Assembly: GCF_031085175.1 (NCBI RefSeq)
Contig: NZ_JAVHUY010000026.1
Location: 1 to 64,000 of the forward strand
Direction: 5' to 3'
Origin: Phytohabitans maris
Lineage (GTDB): Bacteria; Actinomycetota; Actinomycetes; Mycobacteriales; Micromonosporaceae
Length of the DNA: 64,000 nt
The notes below the pieces were generated by a model. The model was not told the origin of the DNA. It saw nothing but the letters and a program-made list of their open reading frames with translations, and ran no database searches. How positions within the stretch are numbered: position 1 is the stretch's first letter; each line of letters starts with the position of its first letter. This document shows positions 1-8,634 of this stretch, piece after piece. The translations under genes were made by a program, and so were the position numbers.

Positions 1-4
1 CTAG

Positions 5-20
5 TAGTGCTTTGTTAGGT
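5..20 (+). repeat. left terminal inverted repeat of the IS
   Basis: These 16 bp match the reverse complement of 1523-1538 at every position. The palindromic CTAG flank makes the match appear to be 20 bp. Confidence 0.92.
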
Positions 21-68
21 CGGCGTGTCGTGGGGTCGTCGGGGTGGTGCGGGTAGTTTCATGCTTCG

Positions 69-1412
69 GTGACTCCGGATGAGCTTTCGGTTGTGCGGCA
101 ACGCCTGGAGGCGTTCGCGGCGGACGTGTTCACGCCCTTGGCCCGGTCTGACCAGCGGGTCAAGGGCGAGACGTATCTGCGGGGGCTGTTGCTGGACGGG
201 CGGCGTAAGTCGATGCAGCCGATGGCGGCCCGGCTCGGCGTGGATCATCAGGGGCTGCAGCAGTTCGTGACCACGTCGACGTGGGACACCATGGCGGTGC
301 GGGCGCGGCTGGCCGAGCGGGCGGTAGAGTTGATCGACCCGGTCGCGTGGGTGTTCGATGACACCGGGTTCCCGAAGGACGGCACCGGCTCGCCCGGGGT
401 GGCCCGGCAGTACTCCGGCACCCTGGGCAAGGTCGCCAACTGCCAGATCGGGGTCAGCGTCCACGCGGTCACCGATACGGCGTCGTGCCCGCTGGACTGG
501 CGGCTGTTCCTGCCGGAGTCCTGGGACGCCGCCAAGGCCGGACCGGCCGCGGTCAAGGCGGCCAAGGCCAAGCAGCGTAAGACGTTGACGAATGCACCGC
601 GGGCCACCGCGTCTGTCGAACCGGCCGAGGTCGATGTTGATGCGGTCGCCGCTGCCGCGACCGAGACCGCGCGGCGGCGGCGCCGCAAGGCCGCGATTCC
701 GGAGGATGAGGGCCACCGTCCGAAGTGGATACTGGCAATCGAGATGATCGACGGGCTCGCTGCACACGGATTGCGACCACCCCTGGTCACCGCCGACTCC
801 GGCTACGGCGACAGCGGCCCGTTCCGGGCCGCGCTCGACGAACGCGGCATCCTCTACAGCGTCCAGGTCAAAGGCGAAACCCTCGCCCACCGGTCCGACG
901 CGGAACCCGCGCCACCCACGTGGTCCGGGCACGGCCGCCCACCGACCCGCCCGGACTACCCCGACGACGCGGCCAGCATTGCCCGGCACGTGCTCGACGC
1001 CGGCCGCGATGCCGCGACCACGGTCACCTGGCGCGAAGGCAGCAAAGGCATCCTCAGCTCACAGTTCGTGTTCCTACGGGTCCGTCCGGCTGGGCACCGC
1101 ATCCCCCGCAACCCCGACGGCAGCCTGCCCGAGCGGTGGCTGATCGCGGAATGGCCCGACGACGAGGCCGAACCGGTCACCTACTGGCTATCCAGCCAAC
1201 CCGCCGACACCGACCCCGTCGACCTGATCCGCACCGCGAAGATCCGCTGGCGGATCGAACACGACTACCGCGAACTGAAAACCGGCCTCGGCCTGGACCA
1301 CTTCGAAGGCCGCTCCTTCACCGGCTGGCACCGCCACGTCACCCTGGTCACCGCCGCGCACCTGTTCATCACCCTGCTGCGACACGACCCAAAAGCGGCT
1401 GCGCCGGCCTGA
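69..1412 (+). CDS. IS701-family DDE transposase, probably 3'-frameshifted
   Basis: This protein cuts and joins the IS ends. The 447 codons begin at GTG 69; an ATG at 61 is in another frame and stops at once. DDE-type motifs are visible: a VFDDTGF block near residue 100, a TADSGYGDSGPF block in the middle and a DYRELKTGLGLDHFEGRS block carrying the Glu near the C-terminus. The frame stops at 1410-1412 just after DPKAAAPA. The neighbouring frame continues as GLTLYKVIRELQ and WTGACPTCHQ and stops inside the right terminal repeat at 1526-1528. A one-base loss near 1405-1410 would explain this. The enzyme may therefore lack its last 35-40 residues; whether it is active cannot be judged. Confidence 0.88.
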   Translation: MTPDELSVVRQRLEAFAADVFTPLARSDQRVKGETYLRGLLLDGRRKSMQPMAARLGVDHQGLQQFVTTSTWDTMAVRARLAERAVELIDPVAWVFDDTGFPKDGTGSPGVARQYSGTLGKVANCQIGVSVHAVTDTASCPLDWRLFLPESWDAAKAGPAAVKAAKAKQRKTLTNAPRATASVEPAEVDVDAVAAAATETARRRRRKAAIPEDEGHRPKWILAIEMIDGLAAHGLRPPLVTADSGYGDSGPFRAALDERGILYSVQVKGETLAHRSDAEPAPPTWSGHGRPPTRPDYPDDAASIARHVLDAGRDAATTVTWREGSKGILSSQFVFLRVRPAGHRIPRNPDGSLPERWLIAEWPDDEAEPVTYWLSSQPADTDPVDLIRTAKIRWRIEHDYRELKTGLGLDHFEGRSFTGWHRHVTLVTAAHLFITLLRHDPKAAAPA

Positions 1413-1522
1413 CCCTCTACAAGGTCATCCGCGAGCTGCAATACCTCCTCGCGACCTGGACCGGCGCCTGCCCCACATGCCACCAAACCGTGAAACCCTT
1501 ACACCACAACCAATCTCGAGTT

Positions 1523-1538
1523 ACCTAACAAAGCACTA
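1523..1538 (+). repeat. right terminal inverted repeat of the IS
   Basis: This is the exact inverted copy of 5-20. The TAA at 1526-1528 inside it would end the unshifted transposase frame. Confidence 0.92.
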
Positions 1539-1543
1539 CTAGG

Positions 1544-1732
1544 GCCTGTATCAAATTCCTTGCCGGGCTGCGCCGGGCCCAGGCGGCGCCATGCGGCGTC
1601 GGGCGTAAGCCCGCATACAACGCGGTCGCCCAGGTCGAGGAGAACGCGGGCGCGCTCGCCAAAGGCCCCCTGGCGCCAGACGCCGCGGCGGCGGTGACCG
1701 CCCTGCTCACCCACCCCCGCTCCCGCGGTTGA
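1544..1732 (+). pseudogene. 3' remnant of a gene interrupted by the IS
   Basis: Immediately right of the target duplication an open plus-strand frame runs to TGA at 1730-1732. It has the GC-rich third positions of a real gene, reads FLAGLRRAQAA near its start and ends in AVTALLTHPRSRG. The stop lies at the foot of a strong hairpin, as expected for a true gene end. A stretch reading VEENAGALAKGPL recalls the C-terminal helix of aldo/keto reductases, but this is only a resemblance. The 5' part would lie beyond the left edge of the window. Confidence 0.45.
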
Positions 1733-1790
1733 TCAGGGAGTTCGTGACGTGACGCGCCGGCGACACGCGCGACGAACTCCCTGATCAACC
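1727..1790. terminator. bidirectional hairpin terminator
   Basis: Arms of 19 bp (1727-1745 and 1772-1790) pair perfectly around a 26-nt loop. The hairpin sits between the convergent ends of the interrupted gene (plus) and the EF-G-like gene (minus). There is no T-tract, as is usual for actinomycete terminators. Confidence 0.8.
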
Positions 1791-1811
1791 CATCGAGGCG
1801 AGTCGGGCGGG

Positions 1812-3986
1812 TCAGGCGGAAGCGTGTTCTTTCTTGACCTGGTCGGCCAGGTGGGTGGGCATGGGTTCGTGCCTGGCGAAGGTCCTGGTGAAGGTGCCGG
1901 CGCCGCTGGTCATGGAGCGCAGCTCGACGGCGTAGCGGACCAGCTCCGTCGCGGGGACCTCGGCGCGGACCAGCGTGCGCTCGGTGCCGGTCTGGTCGGG
2001 CTCGGTGCCGAGCACCCGGCCGCGCCGACCCGACATGTCCGACATGACCGCACCGACGAACGAGTCCGGTACGCGGATCACGATCTCGTCGACCGGCTCC
2101 AGCAGGGTCAGGTGGCCCTTTTCGGCGGCGTCCTTGAGCGCCATCGCGCCCGCCGTCTGAAACGCCGCGTCCGAGGAGTCGACGCTGTGCGCCTTGCCGT
2201 CGAAGAGCGTGATGCGCAGGTCGACCACCGGGTAGCCGGCGACGATACCGCGTTCCATCTGGGCCTTGACGCCCTTTTCCACCGACGGGATGTAGTTGTG
2301 CGGGACCACGCCGCCCACGATCTTGTCGATGAACTCGAAGCCGCTGCCGCGGGGCAGGGGCTCGACCTTGATGTCGCAGACCGCGTACTGGCCGTGGCCG
2401 CCGGACTGCTTGACGTGCCGCCCGTGCCCGGACGACCCGGTCGCGAACGTCTCCCGCAGCGCCACCCGCACCGGCTCGGTCTCCAGCTCGACGCCGCCGG
2501 CGCGCAGGCGGTCCAGCACCACGTCGGCGTGGGCCTCGCCCATGCACCAGAGGACGAGCTGGTGGGTCTCCGGGTTGCGTTCCAGGCGCATGGTCGGGTC
2601 GCCGGCGACGAGCCGGCCCAGGTTTTTGGCGAGCGCGTCCTCGTCGGCCCGGCTCTTCGCCACGATCGCCACCGGCAGCAGCGGCTCGGGCATCTCCCAG
2701 GGCTCGACCAGCAGCGGCTGCTCCTTGAGCGAGATCGTGTCGCCGGTCTCCGCGCTGCCCGACTTGGTGATCGCGCAGATGTCGCCGGCGATCGCGGCGG
2801 GCACCTCGCGCAGCGTCGCGCCCAGCGGGGCGTAGATGTGCGCGATCCGCTCGTCCGCGTCGTGGTCGGGGTGGCCGCGCTCCTCCATGCCGTGCCCGGA
2901 CACGTGCACCGTGGCCTCCGGGCGGAGAGTGCCGGAGAAGACCCGCACCAGGGAGACCCGCCCGACGTGGCGGTCGATGGTGGTCTTGACCACCTCGGCG
3001 ACCAGCGGCCCCTCCGGGTCGCAGGTCAGCGGCGGCTGCGGCGACCCGTCGACGCCGGTGACCGCGGGCAGGTCGTGCTCCTGCGGCGTCGGGAACGCGG
3101 CGGTGAGCAGCTCCAGCAGCGCGTCGAGCCCCACCTGGGTCTGCGCGCAGACCGGTACGACCGGGTAGAAGTGGCCGCGGGCGACCGCCTTCTCCAGATC
3201 GGCGATGAGCACCTCGACCTCGATGTCCTCGCCGCCGAGGTAGCGCTCCATCAGCGTCTCGTCTTCGGACTCGGCGATGATGCCCTCGATCAGCTCGTTG
3301 CGCGCCTCCTCGATCGCGGGCAGGTGCTCCGGGTCGGGGTCGCGGACCTGCGGCGGGTAGCCGCCGGCCGGCTGTCCGGGCGAATAGTCGAAGACCCGCT
3401 TGGTGATCAGGCCCATCAGGCCGACGGTGGACTCGCCGTCGTCTCCCAGCATCGGCAGGTACAGCGGGAGTACGTTGTCGCCGAAGACCCGCTGGCACAG
3501 CGCCACCGTCTCGTCGAAGTCGGCCCGCTGGTGGTCGAGCCGGGTCACGGCGACCGCGCGGGGCATGCCGACGGAGGCGCACTCCTCCCACAGGGCGGCG
3601 GTGGCGGCGTCCATGCCGTCGACCGACGAGACCACGAAGAGGGCGGCGTCGGCGGCGCGCAGCCCGGCGCGCAGCTCACCGACGAAGTCCGCGTATCCGG
3701 GGGAGTCGAGCAGGTTGACCTTGACATCGTTGTGGATGAGCGGCGCGCACGCCAGGCTCACCGACCGCTGCTGCTTGACCGCGGCGGGATCGTGGTCGCA
3801 GACCGTGGTGCCCTCGGTGACGCTGCCCGCCCGGGGGATCGTGCCGGTCGCGGTGAGCAACGCCTCGACCAGAGTCGTCTTCCCGGCGCCGGAATGGCCG
3901 ACGAGCACCACGTTGCGTACCCTGCCGGGTGCGTCCACCACCGGCGCGGGGCCGGTGACTCCCTTCTCCTGACTCTTCTGCGCCAT
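1812..3986 (-). CDS. elongation factor G-like protein (EF-G2 type)
   Basis: The product is a 724-residue translational GTPase paralogue with the full EF-G domain order: G domain, domain II, then III-V. The P-loop GHSGAGKTT is at residues 30-38. The G3 motif is DSPGYADF (about 94-101), with Tyr where EF-G has the catalytic His. The G4 position reads TRLD (about 148-151) instead of NKxD. Both deviations suggest altered GTP hydrolysis and nucleotide recognition, consistent with the EF-G2/FusA2 group rather than the essential EF-G. ATG 3986 is chosen because GGGAGG lies just upstream; the frame stays open 28 codons further without a better site. It is divergent from pgsA. Confidence 0.9.
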   Translation of the reverse strand: MAQKSQEKGVTGPAPVVDAPGRVRNVVLVGHSGAGKTTLVEALLTATGTIPRAGSVTEGTTVCDHDPAAVKQQRSVSLACAPLIHNDVKVNLLDSPGYADFVGELRAGLRAADAALFVVSSVDGMDAATAALWEECASVGMPRAVAVTRLDHQRADFDETVALCQRVFGDNVLPLYLPMLGDDGESTVGLMGLITKRVFDYSPGQPAGGYPPQVRDPDPEHLPAIEEARNELIEGIIAESEDETLMERYLGGEDIEVEVLIADLEKAVARGHFYPVVPVCAQTQVGLDALLELLTAAFPTPQEHDLPAVTGVDGSPQPPLTCDPEGPLVAEVVKTTIDRHVGRVSLVRVFSGTLRPEATVHVSGHGMEERGHPDHDADERIAHIYAPLGATLREVPAAIAGDICAITKSGSAETGDTISLKEQPLLVEPWEMPEPLLPVAIVAKSRADEDALAKNLGRLVAGDPTMRLERNPETHQLVLWCMGEAHADVVLDRLRAGGVELETEPVRVALRETFATGSSGHGRHVKQSGGHGQYAVCDIKVEPLPRGSGFEFIDKIVGGVVPHNYIPSVEKGVKAQMERGIVAGYPVVDLRITLFDGKAHSVDSSDAAFQTAGAMALKDAAEKGHLTLLEPVDEIVIRVPDSFVGAVMSDMSGRRGRVLGTEPDQTGTERTLVRAEVPATELVRYAVELRSMTSGAGTFTRTFARHEPMPTHLADQVKKEHASA

Positions 3987-4200
3987 CGCCAGAACCTCCC
4001 TAAGCAGCGGGCGTGCCTTCGCGGGAGCGTGAGTGTCCGGCGCCAGGCGCCACGAAGCGGCGACCAACACCAGTGAGCCACATCACGTTCGCCCTTCGAT
4101 CCCACACCCGCAACACGCTGTACACAAGCCCGACGCACGAAGTCAGGTCCTTCGCCCTGTGAGGTCGGGCCGGCACGCGGGCCGTATCGTGAGAGCCGCC

Positions 4201-4821
4201 ATGGCGAAGATCTTCCGTGTGTCCGCTCGGACGGCCCTCAGCTCCGTCGTCGAGCCCATCGCCCGCGCCCTCCTCCGCGCGGGCATCACGCCGAACACCG
4301 TCACGGTGGCCGGCACGATCGGCGTGCTGGTCGGCGCCATCGGATTCGCGGCCCGCGGCCAGCTCCTGGTCGCCCTCGTGATCATTGTGGTGTTCGCACT
4401 CACCGACTTCCTCGACGGCACGATGGCGCGGATGAAGGGCGGGTCGACCCGCTTCGGCGCGTTCCTGGACTCCTCGATGGACCGGGTGGCCGACGCCGGC
4501 ATCTTCGGCTCGGTCGCGTACTACCTGGCCGGCCAGGACGACCGCTGGGGCATGGTCGCCGCGCTGCTCTGCCTGGCCGTCGGGCAGATCGTCTCGTACG
4601 TCAAGGCGCGCGCCGAGGGCCTCGGCATGACCTGCAACGTCGGCATCGCCGAGCGGCCCGAGCGGCTGCTCAGCGTCGGCGTGGGCGGGCTGCTCACGAT
4701 CATCGGGCTGGAGTGGGCGCTGCCGGCCGCGCTGTGGATCCTCGCGGCGCTCTCCGTGGTCACCGTAGGGCAGCGCATCGCACACGTGTACAAGCAAGCG
4801 CAGACCCAAACACCGGCATGA
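4201..4821 (+). CDS. pgsA: phosphatidylinositol phosphate synthase (CDP-alcohol phosphatidyltransferase)
   Basis: This membrane enzyme joins CDP-diacylglycerol to inositol phosphate, the first step toward phosphatidylinositol mannosides. The 206 residues carry the CDP-alcohol phosphatidyltransferase signature with Asp69, Asp72, Gly73, Ala76, Arg77, Gly86, Asp90 and Asp94, surrounded by several hydrophobic helices. The inositol-phosphate assignment rests on context: an acyltransferase and a PimA-type mannosyltransferase follow directly. The stop overlaps the next start as ATGA. An in-frame GTG at 4189 is an alternative start. Confidence 0.9.
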   Translation: MAKIFRVSARTALSSVVEPIARALLRAGITPNTVTVAGTIGVLVGAIGFAARGQLLVALVIIVVFALTDFLDGTMARMKGGSTRFGAFLDSSMDRVADAGIFGSVAYYLAGQDDRWGMVAALLCLAVGQIVSYVKARAEGLGMTCNVGIAERPERLLSVGVGGLLTIIGLEWALPAALWILAALSVVTVGQRIAHVYKQAQTQTPA

Positions 4822-5744
4822 GCGAGCGCAGCGAGCGAAACGGCTGGCTCAGCGCGGCCGAGCTCGGGTACGCCGCCGGCTGGCGGTTGGTCCGGGCCCT
4901 GCCCCGGCCGGTCGCGGCGGCGGCCTTCCGGGCGGGCGCCGACTGGGCGGCGCGCAAGCGGGGCAAGGGCGCCACCCGGCTGGCCGGCAACCTGCGCCGC
5001 GTCGTCGGCCCCGACTTGCCGGAGGGCGAGCTCGACGATCTGGTACGCCGCGGGCTGCGCTCGTACGCCCGGTACTGGATGGACGCGTTCCGGCTGCCCT
5101 CCCGCTCCACGGCGCAGATCCTCGACGACTTCGCCCTCGGCGGCGAGGACCGGCTCGGCGCCGACGTGGCCTCCGGGCGGGGCGCGGTGGTGGCGCTGCC
5201 GCACGCCGGCAACTGGGACGCCGCGGGCGCCTGGGTCGCCGCCAAGGGCTGGCCGATCGCCACGGTCGCCGAGCGGCTCAAGCCGGAGAGCCTCTACCAG
5301 CGCTTCCTCGCGTACCGCCGGGGTCTGGGCATGGAGATCATCCCCACCGACGGGGGTGACCGGCCCCCCTTCGATCTGCTGGTCGAACGCCTCGGCCAGG
5401 GTTTCGTCGTACCGCTGCTGGCCGACCGCGACCTGTCCGCGCGCGGCGTCGAGGTGACGTTCTTCGGCGGCCGGGCCCGGATGCCGGCCGGCCCCGCGCT
5501 GCTCGCCCTCCGCACCGGCGCCCCGCTCTACACCGTCACCATGTGGTACGACGCGGAGCGCGCCCACGGTGAGCTCTCCCAGCCCCTCCGACCCCCCACC
5601 GAAGGCCCGCTCGACCAGCGGGTCCGGGCGCTCACCCAGCAGGTGGCCGACGGGCTGGCCGCGGGTATCGCCCGGCATCCGGAAGACTGGCACATGCTGC
5701 AGCGGCTGTGGCTGGACAGCCCGGCGACAGCGCAGCGGGTCTAG
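4818..5744 (+). CDS. phosphatidylinositol mannoside acyltransferase (HtrB/LpxL type)
   Basis: The 308-residue protein resembles lysophospholipid acyltransferases of the HtrB/LpxL family and carries the catalytic HX4D motif as HAGNWD at residues 129-134. In mycobacteria the gene at this position (PatA) acylates the mannose of PIM1 at the cytoplasmic membrane face. ATG 4818 overlaps the pgsA stop. The first codons (MSERSER) come from the 5' part of the dispersed repeat that recurs at secF and urtD, so the repeat supplies both the upstream stop and this start. Confidence 0.86.
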   Translation: MSERSERNGWLSAAELGYAAGWRLVRALPRPVAAAAFRAGADWAARKRGKGATRLAGNLRRVVGPDLPEGELDDLVRRGLRSYARYWMDAFRLPSRSTAQILDDFALGGEDRLGADVASGRGAVVALPHAGNWDAAGAWVAAKGWPIATVAERLKPESLYQRFLAYRRGLGMEIIPTDGGDRPPFDLLVERLGQGFVVPLLADRDLSARGVEVTFFGGRARMPAGPALLALRTGAPLYTVTMWYDAERAHGELSQPLRPPTEGPLDQRVRALTQQVADGLAAGIARHPEDWHMLQRLWLDSPATAQRV

Positions 5745-5757
5745 GGGGAGGGGGCAC

Positions 5758-6894
5758 ATGCGCGTCGGCATCGTGTGCCCGTACTCCTTCGACGTCCCCG
5801 GCGGCGTGCAAAACCACGTCATGGACCTCGCCGAGGCGCTGATCGCGCTCGGGCACGAGGTGAGCGTGCTCGCGCCGGCCGACGAGGACGCCCCGCTCCC
5901 GCCGTACGTGGTGGCCGCCGGCCGCTCGGTCCCCTTCCCGTACAACGGCTCGGTGGCCCGGATCAGCTTCGGCCCGGTCTCGACCGCCCGGGTACGGCGG
6001 TGGCTGGCCCGCGGCGACTTCGACGTGCTGCACGTGCACGAGCCGTTCTCGCTGAGCCTGTCGATGCTCGCCGTGCTCTCCGCGCGCGGGCCGGTGGTGG
6101 CAACGTTCCACACCGCGATGACCCGGTCCCGGGCGATGGCCGCCGCGCAGGGCCTGCTCCAGCTCGTCCTGGAACGGATCACCGCGCGCATCGCGGTCAG
6201 CGCGCTCGCCCGCAAGGTGCAGGTCGAGCACGTCGGCGGCGGCGCGGTGGAGATCCCGAACGGGGTGGCGGTCGCCAAGTTCGCCGGCGCCGCGCCGCTG
6301 CCCGGGTGGCCGGGCGAGGGCGGGGCGGTCGGCTTCCTCGGCCGGTTCACCGAGCCGCGCAAGGGGTTCGGGCTGCTCCGCACCGCGTACGCCGACCTGG
6401 CCGCCACCCGCCCCGGGCTGCGCCTGCTGGTCGCCGGGCCGGGCGAGCGGGAGGAGCTGCTCGACGGGCTGCCGGCGGAGCTGCACGGCCGCGTCACGTA
6501 CCTGGGGAAGGTGTCCGAAGAGGACAAGGCGCGGATGCTGCGCAGCGTCGACGTGTACGTGGCGCCGAACACCGGCGGCGAGTCGTTCGGCATGATCCTG
6601 ACCGAGGCGATGGCGGCCGGCACCGCGATCGTCGCCAGCGACCTGGACGCGTTCCGCCGGGTGCTGGACGGCGGGCGGGCCGGCGTCCTCTTCCCGGTCG
6701 GCGACGCGGCCGCGCTCGGCGCCCGGGTCGGCGAGCTGCTGGACGACCCCGCACGCCGGTCCGCGCTGGCCGCGGCGGCGCGCGAGGTGGTCACCGAGTT
6801 CGACTGGCCGGTGATCGCGGAACGGGTGCTGGAGGTCTACGCGACCGCGATCGAGGCCACCGACGGAAGGGTGATCGACCAGGAAGTTCCCTGA
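5758..6894 (+). CDS. pimA: phosphatidylinositol alpha-mannosyltransferase (PimA, GT4)
   Basis: This GDP-mannose-dependent GT-B glycosyltransferase adds the first mannose to phosphatidylinositol. It has 378 residues. The N-terminus MRVGIVCPYSFDVPGGVQNH is the typical first Rossmann strand and acceptor-loop start. The GT4 nucleotide-sugar motif appears as ESFGMILTE, followed by EAMAAGTAIVASD. ATG 5758 is preceded by AGGGGGAGG. It lies 13 bp after the acyltransferase stop in the same operon. Confidence 0.9.
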   Translation: MRVGIVCPYSFDVPGGVQNHVMDLAEALIALGHEVSVLAPADEDAPLPPYVVAAGRSVPFPYNGSVARISFGPVSTARVRRWLARGDFDVLHVHEPFSLSLSMLAVLSARGPVVATFHTAMTRSRAMAAAQGLLQLVLERITARIAVSALARKVQVEHVGGGAVEIPNGVAVAKFAGAAPLPGWPGEGGAVGFLGRFTEPRKGFGLLRTAYADLAATRPGLRLLVAGPGEREELLDGLPAELHGRVTYLGKVSEEDKARMLRSVDVYVAPNTGGESFGMILTEAMAAGTAIVASDLDAFRRVLDGGRAGVLFPVGDAAALGARVGELLDDPARRSALAAAAREVVTEFDWPVIAERVLEVYATAIEATDGRVIDQEVP

Positions 6895-6980
6895 GTGGAA
6901 TTCGGGTCGAGCACCGTCGTGGGCGGCCGCGGCTCCCCACCAGAAGCAGGAAGGTCCCGCGACCCCTCTACCATGCGGTC

Positions 6981-7469
6981 ATGTGGTGGGTGGTCGGCGT
7001 CGTCACCGTCGTGGTGCTCGTGTCGACGTACCTGACCTGGACCGCCGCCCGCGTCGACCGGCTGCACGCCCGCGCGGCGGCAGCGGCGAAGGCGCTCGAC
7101 GCGCACCTGCTGCGGCGGGCGGCCGCGGCGGCGGTGCTCGCCGAGGAGCGCTCGGCGGTCGAGCTCTACGCGGCGGCCCGGATCGCGCTGGACAGCCCGC
7201 CGGAAGAGCGGGAGGCCGCGGAAAACGACCTCACCCGCCAGCTGCGGACCATCCCCCTCGACGAGGACGCCGAGGCACTGGTCGCGGCGAGCCGGCGGCT
7301 CGCGGTGGCCCGGCAGGTCCACACCGACCTGGTACGCGACGCGCTGTCGCTGCGCCGGAGGCGGGTGGTGCGGCTGTTGCGGATGACGCGGCGGCACCCC
7401 GAGCCGGAGTACTTCGACATCGACGACCCGATCCTCGCCCCCGCGGCGGTGCCGACCCCGCTGCCCTGA
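6981..7469 (+). CDS. conserved membrane-anchored protein of unknown function
   Basis: The product has 162 residues. An N-terminal hydrophobic helix (about residues 2-20) is followed by a long Ala/Arg/Glu-rich, probably helical cytoplasmic part and a Pro-rich tail. The layout recalls LemA-like proteins, but no LemA motif is certain. It lies downstream of pimA on the same strand, with 86 bp between. Function unknown. Confidence 0.7.
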   Translation: MWWVVGVVTVVVLVSTYLTWTAARVDRLHARAAAAAKALDAHLLRRAAAAAVLAEERSAVELYAAARIALDSPPEEREAAENDLTRQLRTIPLDEDAEALVAASRRLAVARQVHTDLVRDALSLRRRRVVRLLRMTRRHPEPEYFDIDDPILAPAAVPTPLP

Positions 7470-7519
7470 GCAGGCCACCTTGGGTGCGATTGGCTGTGGG
7501 AGGCCGCCCCGGCCGGCGA

Positions 7520-7533
7520 TAAACTGCAGGTCA
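7520..7533 (+). promoter_or_regulatory. probable leaderless promoter (-10) of pdxS
   Basis: A TAAACT hexamer at 7520-7525 lies exactly 7 nt before the pdxS ATG, placing the predicted transcript start on the start codon. No Shine-Dalgarno sequence precedes pdxS. The same spacing recurs before four other genes in the window. Confidence 0.5.
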
Positions 7534-8498
7534 TGGCCGAGATCACTCCTTCGTCGTCGCTTGCTGCCGGCACGTCGCCCGCCGGCGCGTCGCTTTCCGG
7601 GGGCACGTCGACCGCGCCCGCCACCGGCACCGCCCGCGTCAAGCGCGGCATGGCCGAGATGCTCAAGGGCGGCGTCATCATGGACGTGGTCACCCCCGAG
7701 CAAGCCAAGATCGCCGAAGACGCCGGCGCGGTCGCGGTCATGGCGCTGGAGCGGGTGCCCGCCGACATCCGGGCCCAGGGCGGCGTCTCCCGGATGAGCG
7801 ACCCCGACATGATCGACGGCATCATCGCCGCCGTCTCCATCCCGGTGATGGCCAAGGCGCGCATCGGGCACTTCGTCGAGGCCCAGGTGCTCCAGTCGCT
7901 CGGCGTCGACTACGTCGACGAGTCCGAGGTGCTCACCCCCGCCGACTACGCCAACCACATCGACAAGTGGGCGTTCACCGTGCCGTTCGTATGTGGAGCC
8001 ACCAACCTCGGCGAGGCGCTGCGCCGCATCACCGAGGGCGCCGCGATGATCCGTTCCAAGGGCGAGGCGGGCACCGGCGACGTCTCCAACGCCACCACCC
8101 ACATGCGCAAGATCCGGGCCGAGATCAAGCGCCTCACCTCGCTGCCGGAAGACGAGCTGTACGTGGCGGCCAAGGAGCTCCAGGCGCCGTACGACCTGGT
8201 CCGCGAGGTGGCCCAGGCGGGCAAGCTGCCGGTCGTGCTCTTCACCGCGGGCGGCATCGCCACCCCGGCCGACGCCGCGATGATGATGCAGCTCGGCGCC
8301 GAGGGCGTCTTCGTCGGCTCGGGCATCTTCAAATCCGGCAACCCGGCCCAGCGCGCGGCCGCGATCGTCAAGGCCACCACGTTCCACGACGACCCCGACG
8401 TGATCGCCAAGGTCTCGCGCGGCCTCGGCGAGGCGATGGTCGGCATCAACGTCGACGACATCCCGCAGCCGCACCGGCTGGCGGAGCGCGGCTGGTGA
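7533..8498 (+). CDS. pdxS: pyridoxal 5'-phosphate synthase, lyase subunit PdxS
   Basis: PdxS condenses ribose 5-phosphate, glyceraldehyde 3-phosphate and ammonia to PLP; the ammonia comes from PdxT. The 321 residues form the family's (beta/alpha)8 barrel. Visible landmarks are the Asp of GVIMDVV, the Lys of [14 protein letters not shown] and the phosphate-binding GEAGTGDV. The first ~30 residues are Ala/Ser/Thr-rich and longer than usual. The partner pdxT lies 0.6 kb downstream with a convergent gene between them. Confidence 0.96.
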   Translation: MAEITPSSSLAAGTSPAGASLSGGTSTAPATGTARVKRGMAEMLKGGVIMDVVTPEQAKIAEDAGAVAVMALERVPADIRAQGGVSRMSDPDMIDGIIAAVSIPVMAKARIGHFVEAQVLQSLGVDYVDESEVLTPADYANHIDKWAFTVPFVCGATNLGEALRRITEGAAMIRSKGEAGTGDVSNATTHMRKIRAEIKRLTSLPEDELYVAAKELQAPYDLVREVAQAGKLPVVLFTAGGIATPADAAMMMQLGAEGVFVGSGIFKSGNPAQRAAAIVKATTFHDDPDVIAKVSRGLGEAMVGINVDDIPQPHRLAERGW

Positions 8499-8508
8499 GC
8501 GCCGCTCG

Positions 8509-8634
8509 CCTCAGCGCCCCCGCCAGCCTCACCGCTTCCGGCGGCCTCACTGCTTTCGCCGGCCTCACCGGCTCGGCTGGCCTCAGCGCTTCCGGCGGCC
8601 TTAGCGCCTCCGGCGGCCTTACCGCTTCCGGCGG
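8509..8634. repeat. seven tandem 18-bp units between convergent genes
   Basis: Units begin at 8509, 8527, 8545, 8563, 8581, 8599 and 8617. The consensus is close to CCTCACCGCTTCCGGCGG, with substitutions and no indels. The array starts 10 bp after pdxS ends, and its last unit encodes the C-terminus and stop of the convergent membrane protein. No start codon makes it a gene by itself. Confidence 0.85.

Larger units (their letters stand above)
1..1542 (+). mobile_element. IS701-type insertion sequence with 4-bp target duplication
   Basis: The element proper spans 5-1538. Its 16-bp ends (TAGTGCTTTGTTAGGT at the left, the exact reverse complement at 1523-1538) are perfect inverted repeats. CTAG flanks both sides (1-4 and 1539-1542), which fits the 4-bp YTAR-type target duplications known for the IS701 family. 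One transposase gene fills the inside. The identical termini argue for a fairly recent insertion. The window begins exactly at the left target duplication, so the interrupted gene's other half lies outside. Confidence 0.9.

Noticed and set aside
1824-4076. 750-codon plus-strand frame opposite the EF-G-like gene
   Set aside because: It is the mirror of a clear EF-G homologue, is Asp/His/Arg-rich and has no motif. It is an antisense shadow.
8509-8634. Separate gene encoding LTASGG-type hexapeptide repeats
   Set aside because: No start codon or ribosome-binding site precedes it, and it overlaps the end of the convergent gene.
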